Shown piece by piece: positions 33,431 through 43,872 of a DNA stretch of 53,485 nucleotides (position 1 is the first letter of the stretch; each line of letters opens with the position of its first letter). A program made the position numbers and the translations under genes. The notes beneath the pieces were generated by a model. It was not told the origin of the DNA. It searched no databases and worked only from the letters and a program-made list of their open reading frames with translations. Origin of the DNA: Rhodospirillales bacterium 69-11 (GTDB taxonomy: Bacteria; Pseudomonadota; Alphaproteobacteria; Acetobacterales; Acetobacteraceae); the NCBI GenBank assembly GCA_001898425.1, contig MKTV01000032.1, forward strand, positions 176,545 to 230,029. Reading direction: 5' to 3'.

Positions 33431-34243
33431 TTACGCCAGCGTGGCGAGCAGGCGCGCCGTTGCTTCCAGCGCCCGCCGCGCCCGCTCCTCCGCCGGCATG
33501 GTGCGCGCCAGCGTCTCCCGCGGCACCTCGATGCTGATCGGCAGGTCCGGGGGCAGCGCCCGCACCATCCCGGCGAGATCGAGCCCGCCCTCGCCGGGGA
33601 ACAGCCGCTCGCTGCGCGCGGCATGGATCAGCGCCTCCGTCGTCGTGGGCGCCACCGCCGGCGCGTCGCAGATCTGCATGTAGTGGAGCCAGCGTCGTGG
33701 CACGGCGCGGAGCGCGTCGATCGAGGTGTTCGAACGCGCGACGTGCAGGGTGTCGACGACCACGCCCGCGTTCGGCTGGTCGGCCGCCTGCAGCACCTCG
33801 AGCGCGGCGGCGAGATCCCGCACCGCCGTCCACGGCATGAACTCGAGGTCGATCATCAGGCCGAATCGTGCCGCGCGGCCACAGAGCGCCGCGAAGTTCT
33901 CGACCAGCCGGGTGCGCTCCGGATCGTCGGCGGCGAGCAGCACCGCGCGGGCGCCGAGGGCGGCGCCGGTCTCGAAGAACCGGTCGTAGGTGGCGGGATC
34001 ACAGGTCGGACCCTGGCGAATGATGTCGATGTCGAGCACCGCGACCCCGGTGTCGCGCAGCCGCGCCCGCGTCTCCCGCAGTAGGGCGGCATCGCTCGCG
34101 AGCGGCCAGGCGAAGGCGCCGGGGCTGCTGGGCAGCAGGCGCAGGCCCACCTGCGCGTAGCCGGTCCGCGCCGCAACGGTGACCGTGTCGGGGGGTGCGA
34201 GTTCGGGCGTGGTGATCGGGGCGAGTGCCAGGGGGCGGGACAT
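33431..34243 (-). CDS. Xylose-isomerase-like TIM-barrel protein (sugar phosphate isomerase/epimerase family)
   Basis: A 270-residue AP-endonuclease-2/xylose-isomerase-like barrel. Metal-ligand type acidic residues are seen in MIDLEFMPW (Glu), VVVDTLHVARS (Asp, His), YMQICDAP (Asp) and ISIEVPRE (Glu). Such proteins act as isomerases, epimerases or dehydratases on small polyols or keto acids; the substrate is unknown. Divergent from the deacetylase gene with only 121 bases between, so shared control is possible. The upstream in-frame extension to 34387 has no family likeness. Confidence 0.82.
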   Translation of the reverse strand: MSRPLALAPITTPELAPPDTVTVAARTGYAQVGLRLLPSSPGAFAWPLASDAALLRETRARLRDTGVAVLDIDIIRQGPTCDPATYDRFFETGAALGARAVLLAADDPERTRLVENFAALCGRAARFGLMIDLEFMPWTAVRDLAAALEVLQAADQPNAGVVVDTLHVARSNTSIDALRAVPRRWLHYMQICDAPAVAPTTTEALIHAARSERLFPGEGGLDLAGMVRALPPDLPISIEVPRETLARTMPAEERARRALEATARLLATLA

Positions 34244-34364
34244 CGGGAACACCTTGCTGCCGCGGCGCACGAAACGCCGAACCGCACCCCGGCGCAACCG
34301 GCGCCGATGCCGATGCCGACGGCATGCTTGATGCGAAGGCGGTCGGGCCGCCATCATTGCCGGC

Positions 34365-35249
34365 ATGGCACAACCCATGCTCCCCACCCAGCGGCTGCCC
34401 TACCAGGCCAGCATCGACCGCCCGCCCCTCACGCTGCCCGACGGCGCTCGGATCGCCGTGTTCCTGGTGGTCAACGTGGAGGCCTGGGACATCGCACGCG
34501 CCATGCCGCGCCAGGTGCTGAGCGCGCCGCAAGGCGCGCCGGTGCTGCCCGACGTGCCGAACTGGGCATGGCACGAATACGGGATGCGCGTCGGGTTCTG
34601 GCGTCTCAAGGCGGCGCTGGACGCGCATGGCATCGCGCCGACCCTGGCGATCAACGGCGCCGTGCCCGCCGCCTACCCCCGCGTCGCCGCCGCGGCGCGC
34701 GAGGCGGGGTGGGAGTTCATGGTGCATGGCTACGCGCAGATCGCGACGCACCTGGTCGAGGATCAGCGCGCGATGATCCGCCGTGCGATCGAGGCGCTGC
34801 GTCCGGTCGCGGGGCACGAGCCGGTGGGCTGGCTGGCGCCCGGCCTGACCGAGACGCTGGACACGCCCGACCTGCTGGCCGAGGCCGGGTTGCGCTACTG
34901 CGCGGACTGGGTGGTGGACGACCTGCCCTGCACGCTGCAGACGGCGCACGGACCGCTGCTGACGATGCCGTACAGCGTGGAGCTGAACGACATCCCCATG
35001 ATGATGATCCAGCACCACCGCGCCGACGAGCTGCTGCACCGCACGGTCGCCCAGTTCGACCGCCTGCATGCCGAGGGGGCGACCCAGGGCGCGAAGGTCA
35101 TGGGCCTCGCGGTGCATCCCTACATCAGCGGCGTGCCGCACCGGATCGGCTGGTTCGAGCAGGCCCTGGCGCACATGGCCGCGACGCCGGGCACGCTGTT
35201 CTGGCAGGGCCGGCAGATCATGGACTGGTATCTCGGAGCGAGCGCATGA
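34365..35249 (+). CDS. Polysaccharide-deacetylase-family protein (PuuE-like NodB fold)
   Basis: A 294-residue cytoplasmic protein (no signal peptide) with a NodB-type barrel. The first acidic site is in VFLVVNVEAWD, HGY (in WEFMVHGYAQ) is the metal-His region, GWLAPGLTETLDT and YCADWVVDDLPC follow, and GLAVHPYISGVPHR carries the late His. The layout is closest to PuuE-type allantoinases and related amide or imide hydrolases rather than chitin deacetylases. Coupled by ATGA to the hydrolase gene after it. Confidence 0.82.
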   Translation: MAQPMLPTQRLPYQASIDRPPLTLPDGARIAVFLVVNVEAWDIARAMPRQVLSAPQGAPVLPDVPNWAWHEYGMRVGFWRLKAALDAHGIAPTLAINGAVPAAYPRVAAAAREAGWEFMVHGYAQIATHLVEDQRAMIRRAIEALRPVAGHEPVGWLAPGLTETLDTPDLLAEAGLRYCADWVVDDLPCTLQTAHGPLLTMPYSVELNDIPMMMIQHHRADELLHRTVAQFDRLHAEGATQGAKVMGLAVHPYISGVPHRIGWFEQALAHMAATPGTLFWQGRQIMDWYLGASA

Positions 35250-36082
35250 GCATGGGCAGCATCGCGGAGGCATGGGGCCGCATGACGCGCGAGGCGCGCG
35301 ATGCCGCCTACAACAACACCGCCGCGGTGGCGGACAGCGCGGTGCTGAGCAGTGCGCGGGAAGTTGCCTCGGCGGCCTTCCGCGCCGCGCATCCGATGCA
35401 TCTCGACCAGCCCTACGGCCCGCGGGAGCGGAACCGCTGGGACCTGTTCCCGACCGCCGATCCCGACGCACCCTGCCTCGTCTTCGTGCATGGCGGATAC
35501 TGGCAGCGCAATGCGAAGGATGGGTTTTCCAACCTGGTCGCGGGCGTGCACGCGAACGGCTGGTCGGCCGCGCTGCCCGGCTACACGCTCGCCCCCGAGG
35601 CGAGCCTCACCGAGATCGTCGCGGAGGTGCGCGCCGCGCTCGACTGGCTGGCCGCGAACGGTCCGAAGCATGGGATCGCCGGGCCGATCGTGCTGTCGGG
35701 CTGGTCGGCCGGCGGGCATCTGACGGCCGCCTGCCTGGATCACCCGGCCGTCGCCGCCGGCCTCGCCATCTCGGGCGTGTTCGAACTCGGCCCGCTGCGG
35801 GACACGTATCTGGACGAGAAGCTGCGGCTCACCGACGCCGAGATCGCAGCCCTCTCGCCCCTGCGGCACCCACCCGAACCGAAGCCGCTGGCGATCGCCT
35901 ACGGCACGCGTGAGCTGCCGGCGCTGATCGAGAACAGCCGGAGCTTCCATGCCTGGCGTGCCGCGGCGCACCAGCCCGGACCGCTGATCCCGGTGCCGGG
36001 CGCGGACCACTTCACCATCCTGCACGCGCTCCGCGACGCGGACGGGATTCTCGCACGGCAGGTGCAACTGCTGCTGGACTGA
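35246..36082 (+). CDS. Alpha/beta hydrolase (arylformamidase-like)
   Basis: A 278-residue hydrolase. The oxyanion motif is HGGYWQ near residue 82, the nucleophile Ser is in LSGWSAGGH near 155, and the late His is in PGADHFTIL. HGGxW plus GxSAGG is the pattern of kynurenine-formamidase-like enzymes. Start ATG at 35246 overlaps the deacetylase stop. Adjacent kynurenine genes are absent, so the amide or ester substrate may be different. Confidence 0.85.
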   Translation: MSMGSIAEAWGRMTREARDAAYNNTAAVADSAVLSSAREVASAAFRAAHPMHLDQPYGPRERNRWDLFPTADPDAPCLVFVHGGYWQRNAKDGFSNLVAGVHANGWSAALPGYTLAPEASLTEIVAEVRAALDWLAANGPKHGIAGPIVLSGWSAGGHLTAACLDHPAVAAGLAISGVFELGPLRDTYLDEKLRLTDAEIAALSPLRHPPEPKPLAIAYGTRELPALIENSRSFHAWRAAAHQPGPLIPVPGADHFTILHALRDADGILARQVQLLLD

Positions 36083-36147
36083 GGCACGCGAATCGTTTCT
36101 ACAACGACGCCACCGGAACCGCTCCAGTCGTCAACGAGGACCGCCGC

Positions 36148-36531
36148 ATGACCCGCGCCGCCGCCCTGCTCATTGCCCTTCTGCTGGCGGCCTGCGCGGC
36201 CGACACGATGCGCTCCTATGTCGGTCAGGACATCCGCAACGTGACGCTGGAATACGGTCCCCCGATCAACCAGCTCGATCTCGGGGACGGCGCGCGGGCC
36301 TATCAGTGGCGCAAGGTGTCGGTCTCGACCACGCCGCCGAGTGCCGTCACCACGACGGACAAGGACAAGAAGGGCCGCAAGGTGCAGACGACGCAGTATT
36401 CAGGCGGAACACAGAGCGTCACGACCTGCCTCTACACCTTCTATACCCGCTGGGACGAGGCGCGGGCCGCCTGGATCGTCACCGGCTTCAAGGAACCCTC
36501 CTTCGACTGCTCGTTGGGCGATCTCGGGTAG
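36148..36531 (+). CDS. Small lipoprotein, unknown function
   Basis: A 127-residue protein with a lipoprotein signal (AAALLIALLLAACAAD, lipobox Cys near residue 16). The mature part has MRSYVGQDIRNVTLEYGPPINQLDLGDGARAYQWRKV, reminiscent of BamE/SmpA-like or outer-membrane assembly lipoproteins that begin with a gate of this kind, but the match is loose. Two further cysteines (TTCLYTF, FDCSLGD) may pair. Confidence 0.75.
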   Translation: MTRAAALLIALLLAACAADTMRSYVGQDIRNVTLEYGPPINQLDLGDGARAYQWRKVSVSTTPPSAVTTTDKDKKGRKVQTTQYSGGTQSVTTCLYTFYTRWDEARAAWIVTGFKEPSFDCSLGDLG

Positions 36532-36617
36532 TCCGCTCGGCCGGGACACGGCGCGATCCCCGGCCGGTTTGCCTCCCGTTCCGCACCGCGCCAGACTTCG
36601 CGGACAGGGAGGGCCGC

Positions 36618-37853
36618 ATGAAATTCCATTGGTTCGCCGAGGTCACGTACCCGCATCTGCCGCCTGATTTCCGCGCGCGGGGAACACCGAGCTGGGTGAC
36701 GATGCCGGCGTCGCTGGCGGATCCGGTGAAGTGCGGGGAGATGTACCGGATGTTCATCCGCCTGATGCAGCAGGCGGACCGCGACGGGTTCGACGGGCTC
36801 GCGGTGAACGAGCATCACCAGACCTCCTTCGCCGTGACGCCCTCCCCCAACCTGCTGGCGGCCAGCCTCGCCGGCAGCACGCAGAACGCGGCGATCCTGG
36901 TGATCGGCGACAGTCTCGCGCTGTACAACCCGCCGACCCGGGTCGCGGAGGAGATGGCCTATCTCGACTGCCTGTCGGGTGGGCGGCTGATCGCGGGCTT
37001 CGTGTTCGGCACCTCCATGGACAGCACCTTCGCCTACGGCTTTCCGCCGGTGGAGGTGCGCGACCGCTTCCACGAGGCGCGGCAGCTCATCCTGCGCGCC
37101 TGGGCGGAGCCCGATCCCTTCGTCTTCAACGGGCGCTTCAACAAGCTGCGCTACGTCAACATCTGGCCGCGGCCGGTGCAGGCACCGCCGCCGATCTGGG
37201 TGCCGGGGTCGGGCAGCGTCGAGACCTGGGACCTCGTGACCGACCACGGCTACTGCTACGGGCACCTGTCCTTCTCGGGCCTGTATTCAGCCAAGCCGAT
37301 GGTCGACGCGTATTGGGAATACGTCGCGCGGAAGGGCGGCAACCTCAATCCGCACCGGATGGCGTTCACCCAGCTCATCTGCTGCGCAGACACCGACGCG
37401 GCGGCCGAGGCGCAGTACGCCGATGCGGTGCGCTACTTCTACCGCAACAACGTGCAGGACCCGTTCCTCGCCCCGCCCGGCTACACCAGCCTCAAATCCG
37501 TGCAGGCGATCGCGGCCAACCGGAAGAAGGGGGAGTCGAAGCTCTCGCCGGAGGACCGGGTACGGGCGAGCAAGGGCGAGATGAGCTTCTGGGAGTATGA
37601 CGAGAAGGGCTACATCATCGCCGGCACGCCGCAACGCGTGGAGCAGCGGCTGCGGGAGCTCGCGACCGACCTGCGCATCGGGCAATTGATCGCGTGCCTG
37701 CACATGGGCGACCTGCCCGAGGATGTCGCCGCGCACAACACGCGCCTGGTCGGGCGGGAGGTGGCGCCGCGGCTGCGCGACCTCTGGGCCGACCAGCCGG
37801 ACCACTGGACGCCTTCCGTCTGCCAGGCCCGCGCGGCGGAGGCGGTGGCATGA
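36618..37853 (+). CDS. LLM-class flavin-dependent oxidoreductase
   Basis: A 411-residue luciferase-like monooxygenase: DRDGFDGLAVNEHHQTSF near residue 58, LAVL-type AILVIGDSLALYNPPTRVAEEMAYLDCLSGGRLIAGFVFG, and FSGLYSAKPMVDAYWEY. These enzymes use FMNH2 or F420 and O2 to oxidise a small organic substrate. Longer than the common 330-380 residues. Coupled by ATGA to the hydrolase gene that follows, which suggests hydrolysis of an oxygenated product. RBS AGGGAGG precedes 36618. Confidence 0.88.
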   Translation: MKFHWFAEVTYPHLPPDFRARGTPSWVTMPASLADPVKCGEMYRMFIRLMQQADRDGFDGLAVNEHHQTSFAVTPSPNLLAASLAGSTQNAAILVIGDSLALYNPPTRVAEEMAYLDCLSGGRLIAGFVFGTSMDSTFAYGFPPVEVRDRFHEARQLILRAWAEPDPFVFNGRFNKLRYVNIWPRPVQAPPPIWVPGSGSVETWDLVTDHGYCYGHLSFSGLYSAKPMVDAYWEYVARKGGNLNPHRMAFTQLICCADTDAAAEAQYADAVRYFYRNNVQDPFLAPPGYTSLKSVQAIAANRKKGESKLSPEDRVRASKGEMSFWEYDEKGYIIAGTPQRVEQRLRELATDLRIGQLIACLHMGDLPEDVAAHNTRLVGREVAPRLRDLWADQPDHWTPSVCQARAAEAVA

Positions 37854-38626
37854 GCCCCTCGGTCCTCACCCTGGGATCGGCGCGGGTGCGCGTCTGGCAG
37901 TTCGGCACCCCGCTTGCGAGCACGCCGCCCATTCTCTATCTGCACGGGTTCGAGGCGCATCCCGGACCGGCACCGTTCCTGATCCGCCTCGCCCAGAGCC
38001 GCGAAGTCTGGGCGCCGGAACATCCGGGCTACGGCGAATCCTCCGGCTTCGAGGCGATTCACGACGTGACGGACCTCGTGCTGCATTATCGCCGGCTGAT
38101 CGAGCACTGGGGCGTGGCGCGGGTGGACCTGGTCGGCCATTCGCTGGGGGGCATGTTCGCCGCCGAGATCGCGGCGCTGTGCCCGCATCTGGTGCGGCGG
38201 CTCGTGCTGGTCGATGCCTACGGCCTGTGGCTCGACTCCCATCCGGCGCCCGACCCGTTCGTGATGTCGGCGGACGCCCTGGCGCAGGCGAAATTCGCCG
38301 ATCCCGGCTGGGCGGGTCGCGAGCCTTCGACCCTGCCCGAGGACCCGACGGCGCGCGGCTTCGCGCGGACCGCCAACCTCGCCGCGGCAACCAAATTCAT
38401 GTGGCCGGTCGCCGACCGGGGCCTCGCGCGGCGGCTGCCCTTCGTGCATGCGCCCACGGTCGTGCTGCACGGCGCCGCGGACGGGCTGGTGCCGCCCGCC
38501 CATGCGGAGGCGTTTGCGCATCTGATTCCCGACGCACGGGTGGTTCGGATTCCGAATGCCGGGCACCTGCCGATGCTGGAGCAGGAGGACGCGTTCCTCA
38601 CGGCGGTGGGACAGGCACTGCGTTGA
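37850..38626 (+). CDS. Alpha/beta hydrolase
   Basis: A 258-residue hydrolase of the ester/C-C bond hydrolase type: LYLHGFEAH near residue 28, nucleophile Ser in VGHSLGGMFA near 98, Asp in HGAADGLVPP and His in NAGHLPMLE. Start ATG overlaps the monooxygenase stop. The monooxygenase-hydrolase pair looks like a two-step catabolic unit; the substrate is unknown. Confidence 0.87.
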   Translation: MSPSVLTLGSARVRVWQFGTPLASTPPILYLHGFEAHPGPAPFLIRLAQSREVWAPEHPGYGESSGFEAIHDVTDLVLHYRRLIEHWGVARVDLVGHSLGGMFAAEIAALCPHLVRRLVLVDAYGLWLDSHPAPDPFVMSADALAQAKFADPGWAGREPSTLPEDPTARGFARTANLAAATKFMWPVADRGLARRLPFVHAPTVVLHGAADGLVPPAHAEAFAHLIPDARVVRIPNAGHLPMLEQEDAFLTAVGQALR

Positions 38627-38671
38627 GGCCGGCCACTGGAGCGACGTCGTCCGGCGGTCGTGGGGACCCCG

Positions 38672-38790
38672 GTGTCATGGCCCGCGGTTACGGCGGTCTC
38701 CGTGTCATGGCCCGCGCAGGCGGGCCATCCACGTCTTGCAGGGATGCACGCGGCGACGTCGTGGATGGCCGGCACAAGGCCGGCCATGAC
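38672..38790. repeat. REP-like dyad D
   Basis: GTGTCATGGCCCGCG occurs at 38672-38686 and again at 38702-38716. The second copy pairs with GGCCGGCCATGAC ending at 38790. An inner pair GGGCCATCCACG / CGTGGATGGCC completes the same plan as dyad B. It fills much of the 240-base gap between the convergent hydrolase and MFS genes. Confidence 0.85.
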
Positions 38791-38866
38791 GAAGAGGGCG
38801 GCGCACGTCCCACCACGACGGTCGACGAGCCCACGGCCCGCCACCGCACCGGGGCCGCCCCAGTGC

Positions 38867-40093
38867 TCACGGCGCCGGTGCCTCCGGCACCTTGAGCCAC
38901 ACCCAGACCAGGTTCGCCGCCAGCAGCACCGCGGTCACGCCGAACACCCAGCCGATCCCCGCGGTCGCCGCGATGGCGCCGCCGGTCAGCGGCCCCAGCG
39001 TGTTGCCGAGGAAATAGGCCGAGGAGGTCAGGCCGAACACGAGCCCCCGCTGGCCCACCGGCGTGAGCCGCCCTACCAGCGCGTTGGCAGCCGGCACGAT
39101 GCTGCCGACGAACAGGCCCAGGCCGAAACGCTCGCCGACGAACGCCGCGTAGCCGAACGGCAGGCCCTGCGGCGCGGTGAACAGCGCGGCGCCGGCCAGG
39201 CTGATCAGCAGCACGCGGCGAAATCCGATCGTGTCGCCGCGGCGTCCCAGGATCGGGACGGCGAGCACGCCCGCGAGTCCGGTGACCGAGACGGCGATGC
39301 CGGCGAGCGTCGCGAGATCCGGCCGGTCGCCCAGCATCTCCCGCACGAAGAGCGTGACCACCGGCTGCACCGCCATCGTCGCGAACTGCGCCATCAGCAT
39401 CACGACGAGCACCGGCAGCAATCCGCCGCCGCGGGTCAGCAGGCGGATGCTCTGCAGCAGCGGCGTTCGCGTCCGGACCTCGGCGCGGACGAAATGTTCG
39501 GGAACGAAGCGCAGCGTGCCGAGGAAGGCGAGGAAGCAGATCGCGCCGGCGAAGAAGAACGGGTTGCGGTAGCTGCCGGAGAGATCGGCGAGTGCGCCGC
39601 CGATCACCGGACCGACAAGTGATCCCACAAGCTGGCCGGTGGACAGCCAGCCCAGCGCGGTGCCCAGGCGACGCTCCGGCACCTGGCTCGCGACCAGGAC
39701 GGTGGCCGCGGAGTTGAACCCGGCCAGCGCGCCCATCCCCGCCCGCAATGCCAGCATCTGCCAGGGATCATGGGCGACGCCCATCAGGGCGGTGAACAGG
39801 CCGATCCCGGCGCAGGACCGCAGCACCATCAGCTTGCGGCCATAGCGGTCTGCGAGCGCGCCCCAGACCGGAGCGGTGAAGATCGCGACGAAGGAGGTCA
39901 CCGAGACGAGCACGCCGGCCCAGAGGTTGATCGCGGCCGCGGTGGTCACGCCGAGTTCCGGAAGGAACAGCGGCATGATCGGGCCGACGATCCCGAAGGC
40001 GATGCTCATGACGAATTGCACCGCCACCATCGTCCAGAGCGTCCGCCGCCAGACCGGCGACTCGCCGGCGTCTGCCAAGCCGGGATCGTTCAT
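38867..40093 (-). CDS. MFS transporter (multidrug-efflux type)
   Basis: A 408-residue protein with 12 TM helices. The MFS loop 2-3 motif is GALADRYGRKLMVL near residue 80, and GWLSTGQLVGSLVGPVIGGAL in TM5 is the proton antiporter motif C (GxxxGPxxGG). Such proteins export drugs or small metabolites. ATG at 40093 is preceded by GGAGG with no spacing; an ATG at 40105 is an alternative start. Divergent from sspB. Confidence 0.9.
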   Translation of the reverse strand: MNDPGLADAGESPVWRRTLWTMVAVQFVMSIAFGIVGPIMPLFLPELGVTTAAAINLWAGVLVSVTSFVAIFTAPVWGALADRYGRKLMVLRSCAGIGLFTALMGVAHDPWQMLALRAGMGALAGFNSAATVLVASQVPERRLGTALGWLSTGQLVGSLVGPVIGGALADLSGSYRNPFFFAGAICFLAFLGTLRFVPEHFVRAEVRTRTPLLQSIRLLTRGGGLLPVLVVMLMAQFATMAVQPVVTLFVREMLGDRPDLATLAGIAVSVTGLAGVLAVPILGRRGDTIGFRRVLLISLAGAALFTAPQGLPFGYAAFVGERFGLGLFVGSIVPAANALVGRLTPVGQRGLVFGLTSSAYFLGNTLGPLTGGAIAATAGIGWVFGVTAVLLAANLVWVWLKVPEAPAP

Positions 40094-40211
40094 CCTCCGC
40101 AGCATTCTGGCTGTCGCCCGTGGTGTCAAAGCCGGCGGACCCCGGTCGCCGCCCCCTAGCAACCGCGCCCCGGCCCGCGCTATGGAACGCCGATCTGCAC
40201 GAGGGGATTGG

Positions 40212-40742
40212 ATGGAAGACGATCAGGAGCAGCGGCCGGACAGCCTGTTGCCCTATGAGGAGTGGATCGAGACCGCGCTGCGCCAGGTGGTCGCGCAGGC
40301 GATCACGCATGTCGCCGTCCACGGCTTGCCAGGGCAGCACCACTTCTACCTGACGTTCCGCACCGATCACCCCGGCGTGGTCATGCCTGCGCGGCTTCGT
40401 ACGCAATACCCGCAGGAGATGACCATCGTCCTGCAGCACCAGTTCTGGGACCTGAAGTTCGACGCCGAGACGGCGACGATCAGCGTGGGCCTCTCCTTCG
40501 GGGGCATCCCAAGCACGCTGGTGATTCCGCTGGATGCGGTGATCGGGTTCGCCGATCCCCATATCCGCTACGGCCTGCGCTTCCATCCGCTGATGCCCGA
40601 GGCGCAGGATGCCGCCGAACCGGCGCCTGAGGCCCCGCCCGCCCCTGCGGAGGAGGAGCCCGCCGCCGACCCGCCATCCGAGGAAGCGCCGCAGGTCGTG
40701 AGCCTCGACGCGTTCCGTCGCCGCACCCCGCCCAAGAGCTGA
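40212..40742 (+). CDS. sspB: ClpXP adaptor SspB (alphaproteobacterial type)
   Basis: A 176-residue SspB. It tethers ssrA-tagged and other substrates to ClpXP. The binding domain (about 8-120) has LPYEEWIETALRQVVAQAI, GQHHFYLTFRTDHPGVVMPARLR, FGGIPSTLVIPLDAVIGFADP. A disordered Pro/Ala/Glu linker leads to the C-terminal ClpX-docking tail PQVVSLDAFRRR. Thirty bases precede the fumarase start. Confidence 0.93.
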   Translation: MEDDQEQRPDSLLPYEEWIETALRQVVAQAITHVAVHGLPGQHHFYLTFRTDHPGVVMPARLRTQYPQEMTIVLQHQFWDLKFDAETATISVGLSFGGIPSTLVIPLDAVIGFADPHIRYGLRFHPLMPEAQDAAEPAPEAPPAPAEEEPAADPPSEEAPQVVSLDAFRRRTPPKS

Positions 40743-40772
40743 GTGCGGCCGTATCCTGAGGACCCGATCGCC

Positions 40773-42419
<1,647 letters not shown>

Positions 42420-42432
42420 TCGGGACCGGTCC

Positions 42433-42744
42433 GTGACCCGGCAGCCCGGCAGTTTCGCGGCCTGGGCGCGGACGCACCTGTTCCGCCTGTGGACGGCGGT
42501 CGCGACGCTCGCGGGGTTCGGGTACCTGTGGGTGAACCGGCCGGAATGGCTGACCTGGTGGAAACGCAGCGTCGACGGGCTGGTCGACACGGTCTGCGGC
42601 TGGATGCCTTACCCCTGGGGGGACCGGATCGGCTCCACGGTGGGTAATTTTGGGATTTGGGTCCAGATCACCCTCGCCATTCTCGCGCTGCGCGCCGTGG
42701 TCGGCCTGTTCCTGATGGCGGTGCGGCGCATGCGGGGCCCCTGA
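42433..42744 (+). CDS. Small membrane protein, unknown function
   Basis: A 103-residue protein starting with GTG, 13 bases after the fumarase stop. Two hydrophobic helices are visible: FRLWTAVATLAGFGYLWV near residue 17 and VQITLAILALRAVVGLFLMAV near 78. Between them is a Trp-rich stretch (PEWLTWWKRSVDGLVD). No family recognised. Codon use continues the pattern of real genes. Confidence 0.6.
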   Translation: MTRQPGSFAAWARTHLFRLWTAVATLAGFGYLWVNRPEWLTWWKRSVDGLVDTVCGWMPYPWGDRIGSTVGNFGIWVQITLAILALRAVVGLFLMAVRRMRGP

Positions 42745-42869
42745 GCACGGCGCCCGCCGCCCCGGCCGCTCTCCCTGTGCCACTTCAGCGGTTCCACGGC
42801 CAGCGCCGGCTGTTTGCGGCGCCTGCGAAATCGGCTACTTGCCTCCCGACAATTCAGGAGAAGCCGCCG

Positions 42870-43268
42870 ATGCGCTTCACCATCGACCGCATCGACCACA
42901 TCGTAATCAACGTCAAGGACGTCGAAATCGCCGCTGCCTGGTATCAGCGCGTGCTTGGAATGGAACGCGAGGATTTCGGCGCCGACCATCGCACCGCGCT
43001 GAAATTCGGCGGCCAGAAGATCAACCTGCGCCCGATCGACGCCGAACCCGGGACCTGGATCACCGGGACCAACGACGGTCCAGGTGCAGCCGACGTGTGC
43101 TTCATCACGGCCGTCCCGCCGGACGAGGTGGTCGGCCACCTGCACGATTGCGGCGTCATGATCCTGCAGGGTCCGACCGAAAAGGCGGGCGCCCTGGGTC
43201 CGATCCAGTCCGTCTACTGCCGTGACCCGGACGGAAACCTGATCGAGATCGCCTCCTACCAGCCGTGA
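42870..43268 (+). CDS. VOC/glyoxalase superfamily protein
   Basis: A 132-residue VOC protein: IDRIDHIVINVKDVEIAAAWYQRVLGME at the start with the metal His, then ADVCFITAVPPDEVVGHLHDCGV, and a final YCRDPDGNLIEIASYQP with the metal Glu. It is close to the catechol-dioxygenase/fosfomycin-resistance-like single-module type often called virulence protein. CAGGAG is nine bases from the ATG. The queuosine cluster begins 22 bases after its stop. Confidence 0.87.
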   Translation: MRFTIDRIDHIVINVKDVEIAAAWYQRVLGMEREDFGADHRTALKFGGQKINLRPIDAEPGTWITGTNDGPGAADVCFITAVPPDEVVGHLHDCGVMILQGPTEKAGALGPIQSVYCRDPDGNLIEIASYQP

Positions 43269-43290
43269 CCGTGCCTCCGGCCGACCCGTC

Positions 43291-43872
43291 ATGATCGCCC
43301 TCGCCCACCGCCTGCCCCCGCAACCGGGCCTGCCGGATCCGCGGCTGGTCGGGGCCGTCGCCTTCCTGCTGTTCCTCGGCTCCATCCCGCTCGCCGGCTG
43401 GATGATCTATCATGTCGGAACGAGCTGCATCCCGAACGGTCCCTGCGTGATTCCGGTCGCGCCGGGGATCGAGGCACCGTCCGGCGTGCTGCAGGTGGGA
43501 GTCGCGATCGTGCTGCGCGACGTGGTGCAGCGCTGCCTGGGGAAGGCCTGGAGCCTCGCAGCCATCGCCCTCGGCTCCGCCGCGACGCTGCTGGTCGCAC
43601 CGGGGGACCTCGTCGTCGCCTCCGGCACGGCGTTCCTGCTGAGCGAGCTCGCGGATTTCGCCGTCTACACGCCGCTCCAGCGCAACCACCTGCTGCTGGC
43701 CGTCATGTCCTCGTCGGTGGTTGCCCTGGTGGTCGATTCGCTCGTCTTCCTGAGCCTCGCCTTCGGCAGCCTGGAATTCCTCCCTGGCCAGGTCATCGGA
43801 AAACTCTGGGCGGTGTTGATCGCCGTGCCCCTGGTGCGCGTGCTCCGGCGTGTGGCACCTACGCCGGCCTGA
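43291..43872 (+). CDS. VUT-family membrane protein, likely queuosine-precursor transporter
   Basis: A 193-residue membrane protein with about six TM helices. Family features are seen in [23 protein letters not shown] and [22 protein letters not shown]. Relatives (YhhQ/VUT) import preQ0 or preQ1. The stop TGA shares its last base with the queA start, and tgt, queF and queG follow, which strongly supports this role. It is shorter than E. coli YhhQ, and the first TM region is unusual ([14 protein letters not shown] loop). Confidence 0.85.
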   Translation: MIALAHRLPPQPGLPDPRLVGAVAFLLFLGSIPLAGWMIYHVGTSCIPNGPCVIPVAPGIEAPSGVLQVGVAIVLRDVVQRCLGKAWSLAAIALGSAATLLVAPGDLVVASGTAFLLSELADFAVYTPLQRNHLLLAVMSSSVVALVVDSLVFLSLAFGSLEFLPGQVIGKLWAVLIAVPLVRVLRRVAPTPA

